A stretch of DNA of 64,000 bases from NCBI RefSeq assembly GCF_028771845.1, contig NZ_CP118270.1, positions 4,216,001 to 4,280,000 on the forward strand, given 5' to 3'. This document shows, in pieces, positions 18,095 to 26,110 of the stretch. The first letter of the stretch is position 1. Each line of letters begins with the position of its first letter. The notes beneath the pieces were generated by a model. It saw only the letters and a program-made list of their open reading frames with translations, was not told the DNA's origin and did no database searches. The translations under genes and the position numbers were made by a program. This DNA comes from Paenibacillus marchantiae (GTDB taxonomy: Bacteria; Bacillota; Bacilli; Paenibacillales; Paenibacillaceae).

Positions 18095-19444
18095 ATGACG
18101 AAATTCAAAATGTACAAATCCACGGGAGAAGATGCATTGTTTGTATCCGTGTCCCAGGATCAATTGAAATCGCAGGACTCCGCCAAGGAAACAACGACTA
18201 TCCTTCTGGATGATCAGCAAACGTATCAGGAAATGGATGGTTTTGGGGCTTCTTTTACCGACTCATCTGCCTATCTGATTAACCAGGTATTAAGCGATGA
18301 GCAGAGAGCGGAAGTCATGACTCGGTTGTTCCATCCCGAGGAAGGCATTGGATTGTCGGTCATCCGCAATCCGATGGGCGCTTCAGACTATGCCAGAACG
18401 GTATACAGCTATAATGATCTGCCAGAAAATCAAACGGACCCGGAATTATCCGGGTTCAGCATTGCACATGATGAAGCGGATGTTATTCCTTTGACTCAAA
18501 AGGCTTTGGAGCTCAATCCTGAGCTGAAGCTATTCGCTTCACCTTGGAGCGCTCCGGGCTGGATGAAAACAAGCGGCTCGATGATTACAGGTCAACTGAA
18601 AAATGAGTGGTATCCGGCGTATGCAGAATACTTTGTGAAATATATCCAAGCCTACACATCACATGGATTGCCTATCCATGCAGTAACACCACAGAATGAA
18701 GCACTTTATGAACCAGGTCATTATCCCGGCATGTTGATGCCAGCTGAAGCGCAAGCAGACTTTATCAAAAATCATCTCAAGCCGGCTTTGGTCAGAAATG
18801 ACATTCAGTCCAAAATCCTCTGTTATGATCACAACTGGGATCGTCCGGATTACCCGCTGACAGTACTTGATGAGGCGGCAGAAGAGGTAGATGGAGTCGC
18901 TTGGCACTGGTATGGGGGCGAAGCCTCGGCACAAACAAAGGTGTATGAAGCTGTCGCCGGTAAAGAGGTACACTTCACCGAAGGATCAGGAGGAGAATGG
19001 ATCCCTCCATTCGAACAAGCTTTCTCCAATGTGATCAGAACGGGTATTGAGATTCTTCGCAATTACAGCAAATCTTTTGTGCTCTGGAATATGGCACTGG
19101 ATGAGAACAACGGTCCTACCGTTCCTGGCTTCGGGAAAAGTACGTGCCGCGGCATTGTGAAGGTTAACCAGCAAACGAAAGAGCTTACCTATACACTGGA
19201 CTATTATGCTCTGGCTCATTTCAGTGCATTGATTCGTCCCAAAGCCGTACGCATTGACTCGTCCTCCAATGAGGCATCCATTCGTTCCGTAGCCTTCAAA
19301 AATACGGATGGTTCGATTGCTCTCGTGCTTTTCAATGACGGAGAAGAGACAGGAAATGTGCAGGTTCAGCTAAGAGAAGAAGAATTGTTAAGTTTCCAAC
19401 TCGAATCCAAAAGTGCTTTGTCCATTTTGATTAACCAAGGGTAA
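18095..19444 (+). CDS. GH30 glucosylceramidase-like / beta-1,6-glucanase-like enzyme
   Basis: A 449-aa GH30 enzyme without signal peptide, hence cytoplasmic. Landmarks in order: GFGASFTDSSAYLI (barrel entry), FASPWSAPGWMKTSGSM (substrate loop), AVTPQNEALYEP with the acid/base Glu, and VHFTEGSGGEW with the nucleophile Glu, then a C-terminal beta-sandwich ending in LSILI. GH30 enzymes cleave beta-glucosidic bonds in glucosylceramide, beta-1,6-glucans or related substrates. As last gene of the importer operon it likely hydrolyses the imported oligosaccharide. GTG 18080 opens the frame, but GGAGGG at 18082-18087 places the start at ATG 18095. Confidence 0.92.
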   Translation: MTKFKMYKSTGEDALFVSVSQDQLKSQDSAKETTTILLDDQQTYQEMDGFGASFTDSSAYLINQVLSDEQRAEVMTRLFHPEEGIGLSVIRNPMGASDYARTVYSYNDLPENQTDPELSGFSIAHDEADVIPLTQKALELNPELKLFASPWSAPGWMKTSGSMITGQLKNEWYPAYAEYFVKYIQAYTSHGLPIHAVTPQNEALYEPGHYPGMLMPAEAQADFIKNHLKPALVRNDIQSKILCYDHNWDRPDYPLTVLDEAAEEVDGVAWHWYGGEASAQTKVYEAVAGKEVHFTEGSGGEWIPPFEQAFSNVIRTGIEILRNYSKSFVLWNMALDENNGPTVPGFGKSTCRGIVKVNQQTKELTYTLDYYALAHFSALIRPKAVRIDSSSNEASIRSVAFKNTDGSIALVLFNDGEETGNVQVQLREEELLSFQLESKSALSILINQG

Positions 19445-19461
19445 TAATGTTGTAATGAAAG

Positions 19462-19504
19462 AAAAGGCGATACTCAGAGAATTAACTCTGAGTATCGCCT
19501 TTTA
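19462..19504 (+). terminator. Perfect 18-bp hairpin terminator, probably bidirectional
   Basis: Arms 19462-19479 and 19486-19503 are exact complements with A and T tracts at the ends. It ends the GH30 operon and probably also the converging minus-strand gene. Confidence 0.9.
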
Positions 19505-19521
19505 TATTGCATCCAGTGAGT

Positions 19522-19920
19522 CTATACTCTTTGGATCGCTAGATTTGGTGTTCCTCCGCTCTCATCAATAAACAGAACATATTTATTCCCACTAGTGCCT
19601 GTTAACACTAGACCCGGCTGATTCAGTATACCGGGATTATAATATAACAGTTGCTGGATGAGTGGCAAGGCAACTGGAAGAGTCGGCTGATTCATGGCCA
19701 TTAGCTGCGTCGTTGCTTTTACACTGTCTCCCGCCTCGATAACCCCACCGACACCCAGATTATTTGTAATGGAGGAGCTATCGTTAATCTGCAAGCTGCC
19801 AGCAACCGTCTGGTCTCCGTTCACCTGCAGGTCCAATCCAATCGTTTCATTACCGTTTACCTGCAAATCCTGATTAATGGTCTGGTTTCCTGTGACAAAA
19901 ATGCTATCGAATGTTGGCAA
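19522..19920 (-). CDS. Small solenoid-like hypothetical protein
   Basis: A 132-aa protein of no recognised family. Residues 8-50 contain a short near-repeat (NQTINQDLQVNGNETIGLDL, then QVNGDQTVAGSLQINDSSSI), a period of about 11-12 residues that suggests a small beta-solenoid. The C-terminal part has GTSGNKYVLFIDESGG, a segment like those found in structural or tail-associated proteins. There is no signal peptide. The start is TTG 19920, 9 nt after AGGAG; the nearby ATG frame stops at once. A CATAAAATA box 27 nt upstream resembles a sigma-K -10. It lies beside glycan enzymes and surface proteins, so a spore-surface role is possible. Confidence 0.65.
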   Translation of the reverse strand: MPTFDSIFVTGNQTINQDLQVNGNETIGLDLQVNGDQTVAGSLQINDSSSITNNLGVGGVIEAGDSVKATTQLMAMNQPTLPVALPLIQQLLYYNPGILNQPGLVLTGTSGNKYVLFIDESGGTPNLAIQRV

Positions 19921-19947
19921 TCATATCAACTCCTATCTGGTTTGATA

Positions 19948-19956
19948 TATTTTATG
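19948..19956 (-). promoter_or_regulatory. Sigma-K-like -10 box
   Basis: CATAAAATA on the minus strand matches CATANNNTA exactly. No clear AC -35 is seen 16-17 nt upstream, so the call is weak. Confidence 0.25.
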
Positions 19957-20054
19957 AGGACAAGAACCGGATGGACACGGGGTTGTGGCACATTTAAAGA
20001 CACGGGTGAAGCCCATCTTTGAGTAGTTAAACACCTAAAAATGAGGCGATAGAA

Positions 20055-20082
20055 ACCTAGCCAAAGGCAGATGCATATTGTA
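20055..20082 (+). promoter_or_regulatory. Sigma-K-type promoter for the CgeB-like gene
   Basis: AC (20055-20056), 17-nt spacer, CATATTGTA (20074-20082), an exact match to the sigma-K -10 CATANNNTA with near-consensus spacing. It sits 36 bp before the coding start and would give late mother-cell expression. Confidence 0.5.
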
Positions 20083-20118
20083 GGCAATGAGAGTTAATCC
20101 GCTTCGTGATTGGAGGGT

Positions 20119-21252
20119 ATGGTCATCAAAAAAAGGAGGCGTATGCCAGCCAAGTCCCAAAAGAATCGACGTCCTGTCCAGCATCCCAATCAGGTATACC
20201 TCAGACAAATGAACGCTACATTGAACCGAAAACTCAAATCAATCCGGCATCATCTGGTGGTACAGCAATCGGATTTGCAGCAGCATCTTATGAAAATGAT
20301 TCAGGACGGCAAGGAACAGAGAATGGAAAGTAAAGACAGTGGGAAAGTTTTGGATTCTCCCCGTGTTCATTATAAACAGCTGAAGGTCCTACTGATTACT
20401 CCTGCTATGGAACGAGCAGGCTCTGCGAACTCTATTTTGATTGAACAGAGCTTGAGGCATTTGGTTCAACATGTCAATGAAATCAAAACGATTCAGTCCG
20501 TTGCAGATCATACGACAGGGCAGGATTTGGATTTGATTCTGGTACTGGATGGAGAAGATGCTTTGTCGAATCAGAATTTGGAAGCGTTGAGGATTTCCTC
20601 TGCCCAAAAGGCGATATGGTTGTCGGACCAGTCGGATGTAAAACAGATGGAATCGATCATCCCTTTTTTTGATTATGTGTTTACACAGCATTCGACCCAC
20701 ATTCCCTCCGATCGGCATATGGGGAATATCTCATGTCATGAAATACCTTTTCCACCGAACCCCACACTGTTCTGTCCACAGGTGGTGGGAAGAGAATATG
20801 AATCCGATGTTTATATCATTGGGGATGCACACCCTGATAGCTGCCTATTTGATCTTGCCACTCACGCGTGGTTATCGGATAAAAGAGTGCGAGTTGAAGG
20901 ACAGGGGTGGGAGAGGTTCGGTGCATTTGTGCCCGTGCAACATCAGGAGATTCGGGAAAAGTTATACAACGGCGCCAAACTTGTTGTTCAGGACAACTCA
21001 TCCGCTAGACGTATCATGGAAGTAGCTGCGTGCGGTACATTTCAACTTATTTTGGCTTCCTCAAGCGGTCCCGCGAACACGGATGATTTCCAACGCTATG
21101 CAACATTTGAAGAACTCATACAGAAGCTTGAACATTATTGGGACCATGTGGATCAACGAAGACTGGCTGCCTCCCAGGCACTTTCTTATATAAAGTACAA
21201 TCAATCCTATCTTCATAAAAGTTTGCAACTTATGGATATTATTTTCCAATGA
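20119..21252 (+). CDS. CgeB-like glycosyltransferase with basic N-terminal extension
   Basis: A 377-aa protein. The first 60 or so residues are very basic (MVIKKRRRMPAKSQKNRRP, then helical HLVVQQSDLQQHLMKM). The catalytic part follows: LKVLLITPAMERAGSANSIL, an acceptor half with DLDLILVLDGED, and a donor half with DVYIIGDAHPD, VRVEGQGWERFG, then QDNSSARRIMEVAACGTFQL, which corresponds to the nucleotide-sugar motif of GT-B enzymes of the CgeB/YkvP group. In Bacillus subtilis CgeB is involved in maturation of the outermost spore layer. Start is uncertain: TTG 20110, ATG 20119 and ATG 20143 (after AAAAGGAGG) are in frame. It heads an operon with the WbsX-like gene. Confidence 0.7.
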   Translation: MVIKKRRRMPAKSQKNRRPVQHPNQVYLRQMNATLNRKLKSIRHHLVVQQSDLQQHLMKMIQDGKEQRMESKDSGKVLDSPRVHYKQLKVLLITPAMERAGSANSILIEQSLRHLVQHVNEIKTIQSVADHTTGQDLDLILVLDGEDALSNQNLEALRISSAQKAIWLSDQSDVKQMESIIPFFDYVFTQHSTHIPSDRHMGNISCHEIPFPPNPTLFCPQVVGREYESDVYIIGDAHPDSCLFDLATHAWLSDKRVRVEGQGWERFGAFVPVQHQEIREKLYNGAKLVVQDNSSARRIMEVAACGTFQLILASSSGPANTDDFQRYATFEELIQKLEHYWDHVDQRRLAASQALSYIKYNQSYLHKSLQLMDIIFQ

Positions 21253-21280
21253 ATATGTCTGTTAATTGGAGGAGTCCTGC

Positions 21281-22354
21281 TTGAAGCTTATTGCTTTACA
21301 CTTACCTCAATTTCATCGGATTGCGGAGAATGACAAATGGTGGGGAGACGGATTTACAGAATGGACCAATGTAAAAAAAACAACTCCCCTTTATCCAGGC
21401 CATTTACAACCCAAGAAGCCATTGCATCAGAACTACTATGATTTAACGGACCCCAAGGTACGCAAATGGCAGGCCGAAACGGCCAAAAATCACGGGATAT
21501 ACGGATTCTGTTATTATCACTACTGGTTTAAAGGAAAACGATTGCTTGAAAAGCCGTTTGATGAGATTTTGCACAGCGGGGAACCGGATTTTCCTTTTTG
21601 TTTGTCATGGGCCAATGAAACCTGGACACGCAAATGGGACGGGCGCGAAGAGGATATTCTTATTTCGCAAGACTACGGGGACGAGAGCGATTGGAAAGAA
21701 CATTTCGATTATCTGGTCAGAGCGTTTAAGGATAAACGATACATCTGTGTAGAGGGAAAACCACTATTTCTGATTTATAGGCCTGCAAGCATACCTCGAT
21801 GCCAGGAAATGATTCATTATTGGCGTAGGCTTGCGATAGAACATGGGCTGGAAGGTATTCATTTTGTGCAGACGATCGGTGGATTTCCTACCTTTAATCG
21901 TCCCGTCTTTGACGCAAGCATGGAATTTGAGCCCCACTATACGTTTGCGCATGGTCATATGAATGGAAGAATATGGATTGAACTGGATATCAAGGGGCAG
22001 AAGCACATTGTGGTGAACTACGATAAAGTATGGTCATCCATTCTCGAAAGAACACCTCATCGAAACGGGGAAGTTGTATATCCTGGTGCATTTGTGAATT
22101 GGGACAATACGCCGCGCCGGTCGGTTGATGGACAGAGTACTGTAGGCGCAACACCTGAAAAATTCGGATTGTATTTATCTCGACAGATGACGAGAGCCCG
22201 GGAATTGAACGGGAGTGGCTTCCTGTTTGTTAACGCATGGAATGAGTGGGCGGAAGGAGCGTACCTTGAACCGGATGACGATTATGGGTACGCCTATTTG
22301 AGAGAGGTCAAAAGAGTGGTAGAGCAAGGAGAGAGAAAACGCAGCAAGTTATGA
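21281..22354 (+). CDS. WbsX-like / GH99-like glycan enzyme
   Basis: A 357-aa protein of the WbsX group (glycoside hydrolase 99-like fold). Signatures: LIALHLPQFHRIAENDKWWG with GFTEWTNVKKTTPLYPGH, then GIYGFCYYHYWFKGKRLLEK, FCLSWANETWTRKWDG, and the C-terminal FLFVNAWNEWAEGAYLEPD. These proteins occur in O-antigen and other surface polysaccharide loci; whether they hydrolyse or transfer sugars is not settled. The longest frame starts at TTG 21266, but GGAGGAG lies inside it and points to TTG 21281. It begins 28 bp after the CgeB-like gene, so they probably act on the same surface glycan. Confidence 0.85.
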   Translation: MKLIALHLPQFHRIAENDKWWGDGFTEWTNVKKTTPLYPGHLQPKKPLHQNYYDLTDPKVRKWQAETAKNHGIYGFCYYHYWFKGKRLLEKPFDEILHSGEPDFPFCLSWANETWTRKWDGREEDILISQDYGDESDWKEHFDYLVRAFKDKRYICVEGKPLFLIYRPASIPRCQEMIHYWRRLAIEHGLEGIHFVQTIGGFPTFNRPVFDASMEFEPHYTFAHGHMNGRIWIELDIKGQKHIVVNYDKVWSSILERTPHRNGEVVYPGAFVNWDNTPRRSVDGQSTVGATPEKFGLYLSRQMTRARELNGSGFLFVNAWNEWAEGAYLEPDDDYGYAYLREVKRVVEQGERKRSKL

Positions 22355-22355
22355 C

Positions 22356-22390
22356 AATGGAGTTCCCTTTGTGGGGCTCCATTTGTTTTT
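22356..22390 (+). terminator. Terminator after the CgeB-WbsX operon
   Basis: AATGGAG and its complement CTCCATT flank a CCCTTTGTGGG inner stem, followed by TGTTTTT. Confidence 0.75.
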
Positions 22391-22422
22391 GGGTGAGTGC
22401 AATCATGCCAGCTTATCGAAAT

Positions 22423-23247
22423 TCATACCATGATTTGTTTGCGATACTCCGTTGGATTCAGACCTGTATGCTTTTTAAATTGCCTTGAGAAATAATATAA
22501 GTCACTAAACCCAAGGTTCTCGGCAATTGCTGTGACTGTTTTTGGCGTACAGGTCAGAAGTTCTTTTGCCTTATCCATTTTTTTGCTGGCAATGTAGTGG
22601 ATGGGTGGAACGCCGATGTGCTGTTTGAAGAAACGAATAAAATAATTAGGATGCATGTAGGCAATCTGAGCCAGATCCCGGACAGAAATATTTTCTTCAA
22701 TGTTGGAATCAATATAGGCCAGTATTGCAGAGATTTTCTCCATAACAGGTATATTTGTATAACAGATCTGTTCCAGATCCAGATGCATAATGTAGTGGGA
22801 CAACAATTCTATTAATTTACTTTTTGCCATCATATGCGCATAGACTTCATCGGATCGGGCGTAATCAAGAATGCTGTTGAATATTTCCTGTATTAGCTCG
22901 GGCCGATCCGATGAACAGAAGTGGGGGAAATTCAGAATTTGAAATAGGTTGATCCCTCCAACCTTCGCGCTGAAATGACACCAGTATTTGAGAAAAGGAC
23001 GATCACTGATGGCTGAATAAGACTGCGTGACCCCCTCCGGCATCAAAAAAAGCTGTCCCGGTGCAGGATAATACTCCTGATCGCCGATCTTGAGCCAGCC
23101 CTCGCCTTCACAGATCAAATAAAATTTGCTGTAATCGGGTGTGTAATCGAGGTCTCGCCAATCCGTATCGCAGCGATTGAAGTTGACCATGAACAAATCA
23201 ACCTGCAGATTGGATAAGTGGTTTGTGAGCAACGTCTTATGGTTCAT
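22423..23247 (-). CDS. AraC-family regulator of the fucosidase gene
   Basis: A 274-aa regulator. The N-terminal cupin sensor has DYSKFYLICEGEGWLKIGDQ and PGQLFLMPEGV; the C-terminal pair of HTHs is NISVRDLAQIAYMHPNYFIR and VTAIAENLGFSDLYYFSRQF, ending in GLNPTEYRKQ. It is divergent from the GH29 gene with a 121-bp gap, so it is its probable activator, responding to fucose or a fucoside. The frame extends upstream to 23304, but GGGAG/GAGG before ATG 23247 and the family start (MNHKTLLTNHL) favour the shorter form; the longer one would run into the divergent promoter. Confidence 0.9.
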   Translation of the reverse strand: MNHKTLLTNHLSNLQVDLFMVNFNRCDTDWRDLDYTPDYSKFYLICEGEGWLKIGDQEYYPAPGQLFLMPEGVTQSYSAISDRPFLKYWCHFSAKVGGINLFQILNFPHFCSSDRPELIQEIFNSILDYARSDEVYAHMMAKSKLIELLSHYIMHLDLEQICYTNIPVMEKISAILAYIDSNIEENISVRDLAQIAYMHPNYFIRFFKQHIGVPPIHYIASKKMDKAKELLTCTPKTVTAIAENLGFSDLYYFSRQFKKHTGLNPTEYRKQIMV

Positions 23248-23368
23248 TATCCTCAACTCCCTACAAAGGTTATTATTGTCCATCCTAAAGTTAACGTTCT
23301 GCATGTCTATCTGCTCAACCAGCTACTACAATACAAGTGCAGCCGATAACGGAAGGGATGAGAATCGA

Positions 23369-24838
23369 ATGAGAACAATGCTGGATAAAAATGAATATTT
23401 GCAACAGATCGAAAAGACCATTGCCGAAGGAAAGTATAAGGACAGCTGGAATTCACTTAGCGCATTCGAGGTGCCCGAGTGGTACAAGAACGCCAAGTTC
23501 GGTATTTTCATTCATTGGGGTCTTTACTCGATCCCTGCGTTTGACAGTGAATGGTATTCACGAAATATGTATATTGAGGGCTCCAAAGCTTATGAACATC
23601 ACCTTCGCGTTTATGGTCATCCGAAGGATTTTGGCTATAAAGATTTTATTCCGATGTTTCTTGCAGAGAAGTTTGACGCAGATGAGTGGGCCGTGCTTTT
23701 TAAAAAGGCAGGAGCCCGTTATGTGATGCCTGTAGCTGAGCACCATGATGGCTTTCAAATGTACAAAAGCTCCATCTCTCACTATAACACAGTTGAAATG
23801 GGACCCAAACGGGATCTGTTGGGTGAGATGAAGGTCGCGTATGAGAAGCAGGGACTTATCTTGTGTGTCTCGTCACACCGTGCTGAACATTGGTTTTTCA
23901 TGTCCCATGGAAAAAACTTTGATTCAGATGTCAAGGAGCCGCTCAGACGCGGTGATTTCTACTGGCCCGCCATGCCTGAACCGGATCATCAGGATTTATA
24001 CGGCTCACCTCCAACGGATGAATATCTGGAAGATTGGCTGCTTCGTTGCTGTGAACTGGTGGATCAATACCAGCCGAGCATTTTTTATTTTGACTGGTGG
24101 ATCCAGACGGCAGCGTTCAAACCTTACTTGAAAAAGTTCAGCGCTTACTACTATAACAAAGGTGATGAGTGGGGCATTCCGGTAGCGATTAACTACAAAC
24201 ACGATGCCTTTATGCTCGGTTGTGCCGTTCCGGATGTGGAGCGTGGGCAATTCGCCGATTTGAAACCGTATTTCTGGCAAACAGATACCGCTGTAGCAAA
24301 GAATTCATGGTGTTATACAGAAAACAACAACTATAAAACAGCGGATGAGATCATCAGGGACCTCGTCGATATTGTGAGTAAAAATGGCAGCCTGCTGCTG
24401 AATGTTGGACCAAAGGCAGATGGAAGTATCCCGAATGAAGACAGGGATATTTTGCTTGCCATAGGTCAATGGCTGGACGTGAATGGGGAGGCGATTTATG
24501 ACACGACATTCTGGCGGACGTATGGGGAAGGGCCGACCGAGGTGAAGGAAGGACAATTTACAGATGGAGAGACCAAGATCTTTACAAGTGAGGACATTCG
24601 TTTCACTGTAAAAGAAAGCTGCCTTTATGCCACGGTTATGGCTTACCCGGAGAACGGAATCGTTCATATTCGTTCGCTGAAAGAGAATTCTCATCATTTC
24701 CATGGACTGATCAGGGACATTCAGGTATTGGGCTTTGACGAAGAACCGGAATGGAGCAGGACGGAAGAGTCCTTGACGATAACGACAAGGAACGTGCATA
24801 GCTTCTCACCCGTCGTATTTAAATTAGAACTGGATTAA
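23369..24838 (+). CDS. GH29 alpha-L-fucosidase, intracellular
   Basis: A 489-aa GH29 enzyme. It has the family opening VPEWYKNAKFGIFIHWGLYS and SEWYSRNMY, then AEHHDGFQMYKS (substrate histidines) and IFYFDWWIQ, whose Asp is the expected nucleophile. GSLLLNVGPKADGSIP ends the barrel, with a beta-sandwich C-terminus. No signal peptide follows the chosen start, so it works on imported fucosides. ATG 23369 is preceded by GGAAGGGA; the frame is open to 23177 but that part overlaps the AraC gene. The FDWW motif differs from the FDGG of many GH29 enzymes, which may place it in a divergent subfamily. Confidence 0.9.
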   Translation: MRTMLDKNEYLQQIEKTIAEGKYKDSWNSLSAFEVPEWYKNAKFGIFIHWGLYSIPAFDSEWYSRNMYIEGSKAYEHHLRVYGHPKDFGYKDFIPMFLAEKFDADEWAVLFKKAGARYVMPVAEHHDGFQMYKSSISHYNTVEMGPKRDLLGEMKVAYEKQGLILCVSSHRAEHWFFMSHGKNFDSDVKEPLRRGDFYWPAMPEPDHQDLYGSPPTDEYLEDWLLRCCELVDQYQPSIFYFDWWIQTAAFKPYLKKFSAYYYNKGDEWGIPVAINYKHDAFMLGCAVPDVERGQFADLKPYFWQTDTAVAKNSWCYTENNNYKTADEIIRDLVDIVSKNGSLLLNVGPKADGSIPNEDRDILLAIGQWLDVNGEAIYDTTFWRTYGEGPTEVKEGQFTDGETKIFTSEDIRFTVKESCLYATVMAYPENGIVHIRSLKENSHHFHGLIRDIQVLGFDEEPEWSRTEESLTITTRNVHSFSPVVFKLELD

Positions 24839-24852
24839 GAGATGAGATCGAA

Positions 24853-24899
24853 GGGCTATAACCAACAGTAATATGTACTGGTTATAGTCCTATTCTTTG
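24853..24899 (+). terminator. Terminator after the GH29 gene
   Basis: GGGCTATAACCA (24853-24864) pairs with TGGTTATAGTCC (24879-24890), followed by TATTCTTTG. Confidence 0.7.
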
Positions 24900-24916
24900 T
24901 GCGATTCTGTAATGGA

Positions 24917-25852
24917 TTACACTCGTTTACGGGTTGAAGAAGATCGACGGAGTGTTCTTCGTTTTTTGGACAAGCGATGTACTTTCGCCAAACGCTGCCG
25001 CTTCAACAAGCGCTGCCGCACATGACGAGGTCGTCTTTTTTCTACTGGTTTGAAAGGTGATGTCATTTGTATTGGTGGCAGTTCGCATGGTTCTTCCATG
25101 GTATCCATCACGGCTCTGTAGCTTATCGGCACAATACCCAGCGTCTGTATCGTTCGGGGGATTTCCTGATCGACAAATACTGCAAGCTCATGCTCGCGGA
25201 TGTCCAGCCAGTTGGAAATTTCACGCAGAGCATCATCGACATATCCGGGATGACATACAATCTCGGTAATGCCATCTGGGAGCTTAGATAAATGTTGTAG
25301 CAATCGCTGTAAACCCTCATGATCTCCGTAAGTATCCAGCAGAATCGTATCCGTCATCCGAGGCACTGGCATTTCAGGGCTTGCATGCCGGACCTGAGAT
25401 CGCCGAAGCGGGATGTTTTCCCGGACAGCTTTCTCCGCCATGATTTGGAATATGATGGGATCGTTTTGATGAAGCAGCTGATGGGAATCGAGATGTGTAG
25501 GGGAAAGTGACGCTTGAGCCAAAACGTTCCATTGAGCATCGAGTTCTTTGGCAATATCAGTGGAATCTCGTATTAATCCACACTGGCCTTGATGAAAAGC
25601 ACCGTCAGGATTCACCAAAGAAGGCACGATAGCCGGATCGGATACGGGTCTCCCGTAAGTCAGGTTAAAATGCAATCCGATTCCGAGGTCCGGCAGCGAT
25701 CGGGCTAAACTCAGTGCATGATCAAAGCCCGGCATATTCACCATCATCGAAGTACTCGTAATTCCACCAGCCTGATATGCTTGAATAATCCCCTGATTAA
25801 CGCCGGGCGACAGCCCGAAATCATCCGCATTAATGATTACTTGCCTGCTCAT
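24917..25852 (-). CDS. YdjC/ChbG-family carbohydrate deacetylase with Arg-rich tail
   Basis: A 311-aa protein of the YdjC family, cytoplasmic metal-dependent deacetylases of N-acetylated sugars such as chitobiose (phosphate). Metal ligands are recognisable in VIINADDFGLSPGVNQGI (Asp) and in IGLHFNLTYGRP and LDSHQLLH (His); EIVCHPGYVDD is the conserved C-terminal metal/active-site motif. The last 45 or so residues are unusual: strongly Arg/Lys-rich (EKRRPRHVRQRLLKRQRLAK and following), not part of the fold. The frame extends to 26029, but GGAAGGAG 8 nt before ATG 25852 and the family start (SRQVIINADDFG) fix the start. It could modify sugars of the spore-surface glycan. Confidence 0.85.
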   Translation of the reverse strand: MSRQVIINADDFGLSPGVNQGIIQAYQAGGITSTSMMVNMPGFDHALSLARSLPDLGIGLHFNLTYGRPVSDPAIVPSLVNPDGAFHQGQCGLIRDSTDIAKELDAQWNVLAQASLSPTHLDSHQLLHQNDPIIFQIMAEKAVRENIPLRRSQVRHASPEMPVPRMTDTILLDTYGDHEGLQRLLQHLSKLPDGITEIVCHPGYVDDALREISNWLDIREHELAVFVDQEIPRTIQTLGIVPISYRAVMDTMEEPCELPPIQMTSPFKPVEKRRPRHVRQRLLKRQRLAKVHRLSKKRRTLRRSSSTRKRV

Positions 25853-26110
25853 ACCGCTTACTCCTTCCTCACGTTGAGAACAAACCATTTGCCATGTCCC
25901 TAATATATTAAAGGTCACAAGGTATGAACCGTTCATTCGCACAGGCCTGATAAAATACTTCAAATGCCGTCTTGTCCATGGAATATCCTGTTCGCTGTTA
26001 GAAATAATCCAGTTGCAGACAGAATACATTTAATGTAAACGTTGTTACGGATTGAGAAAAATGGGGTATCCCCGTTCAGAATCAGTCCGTTAATATGGGG
26101 AGGGAAAAGA

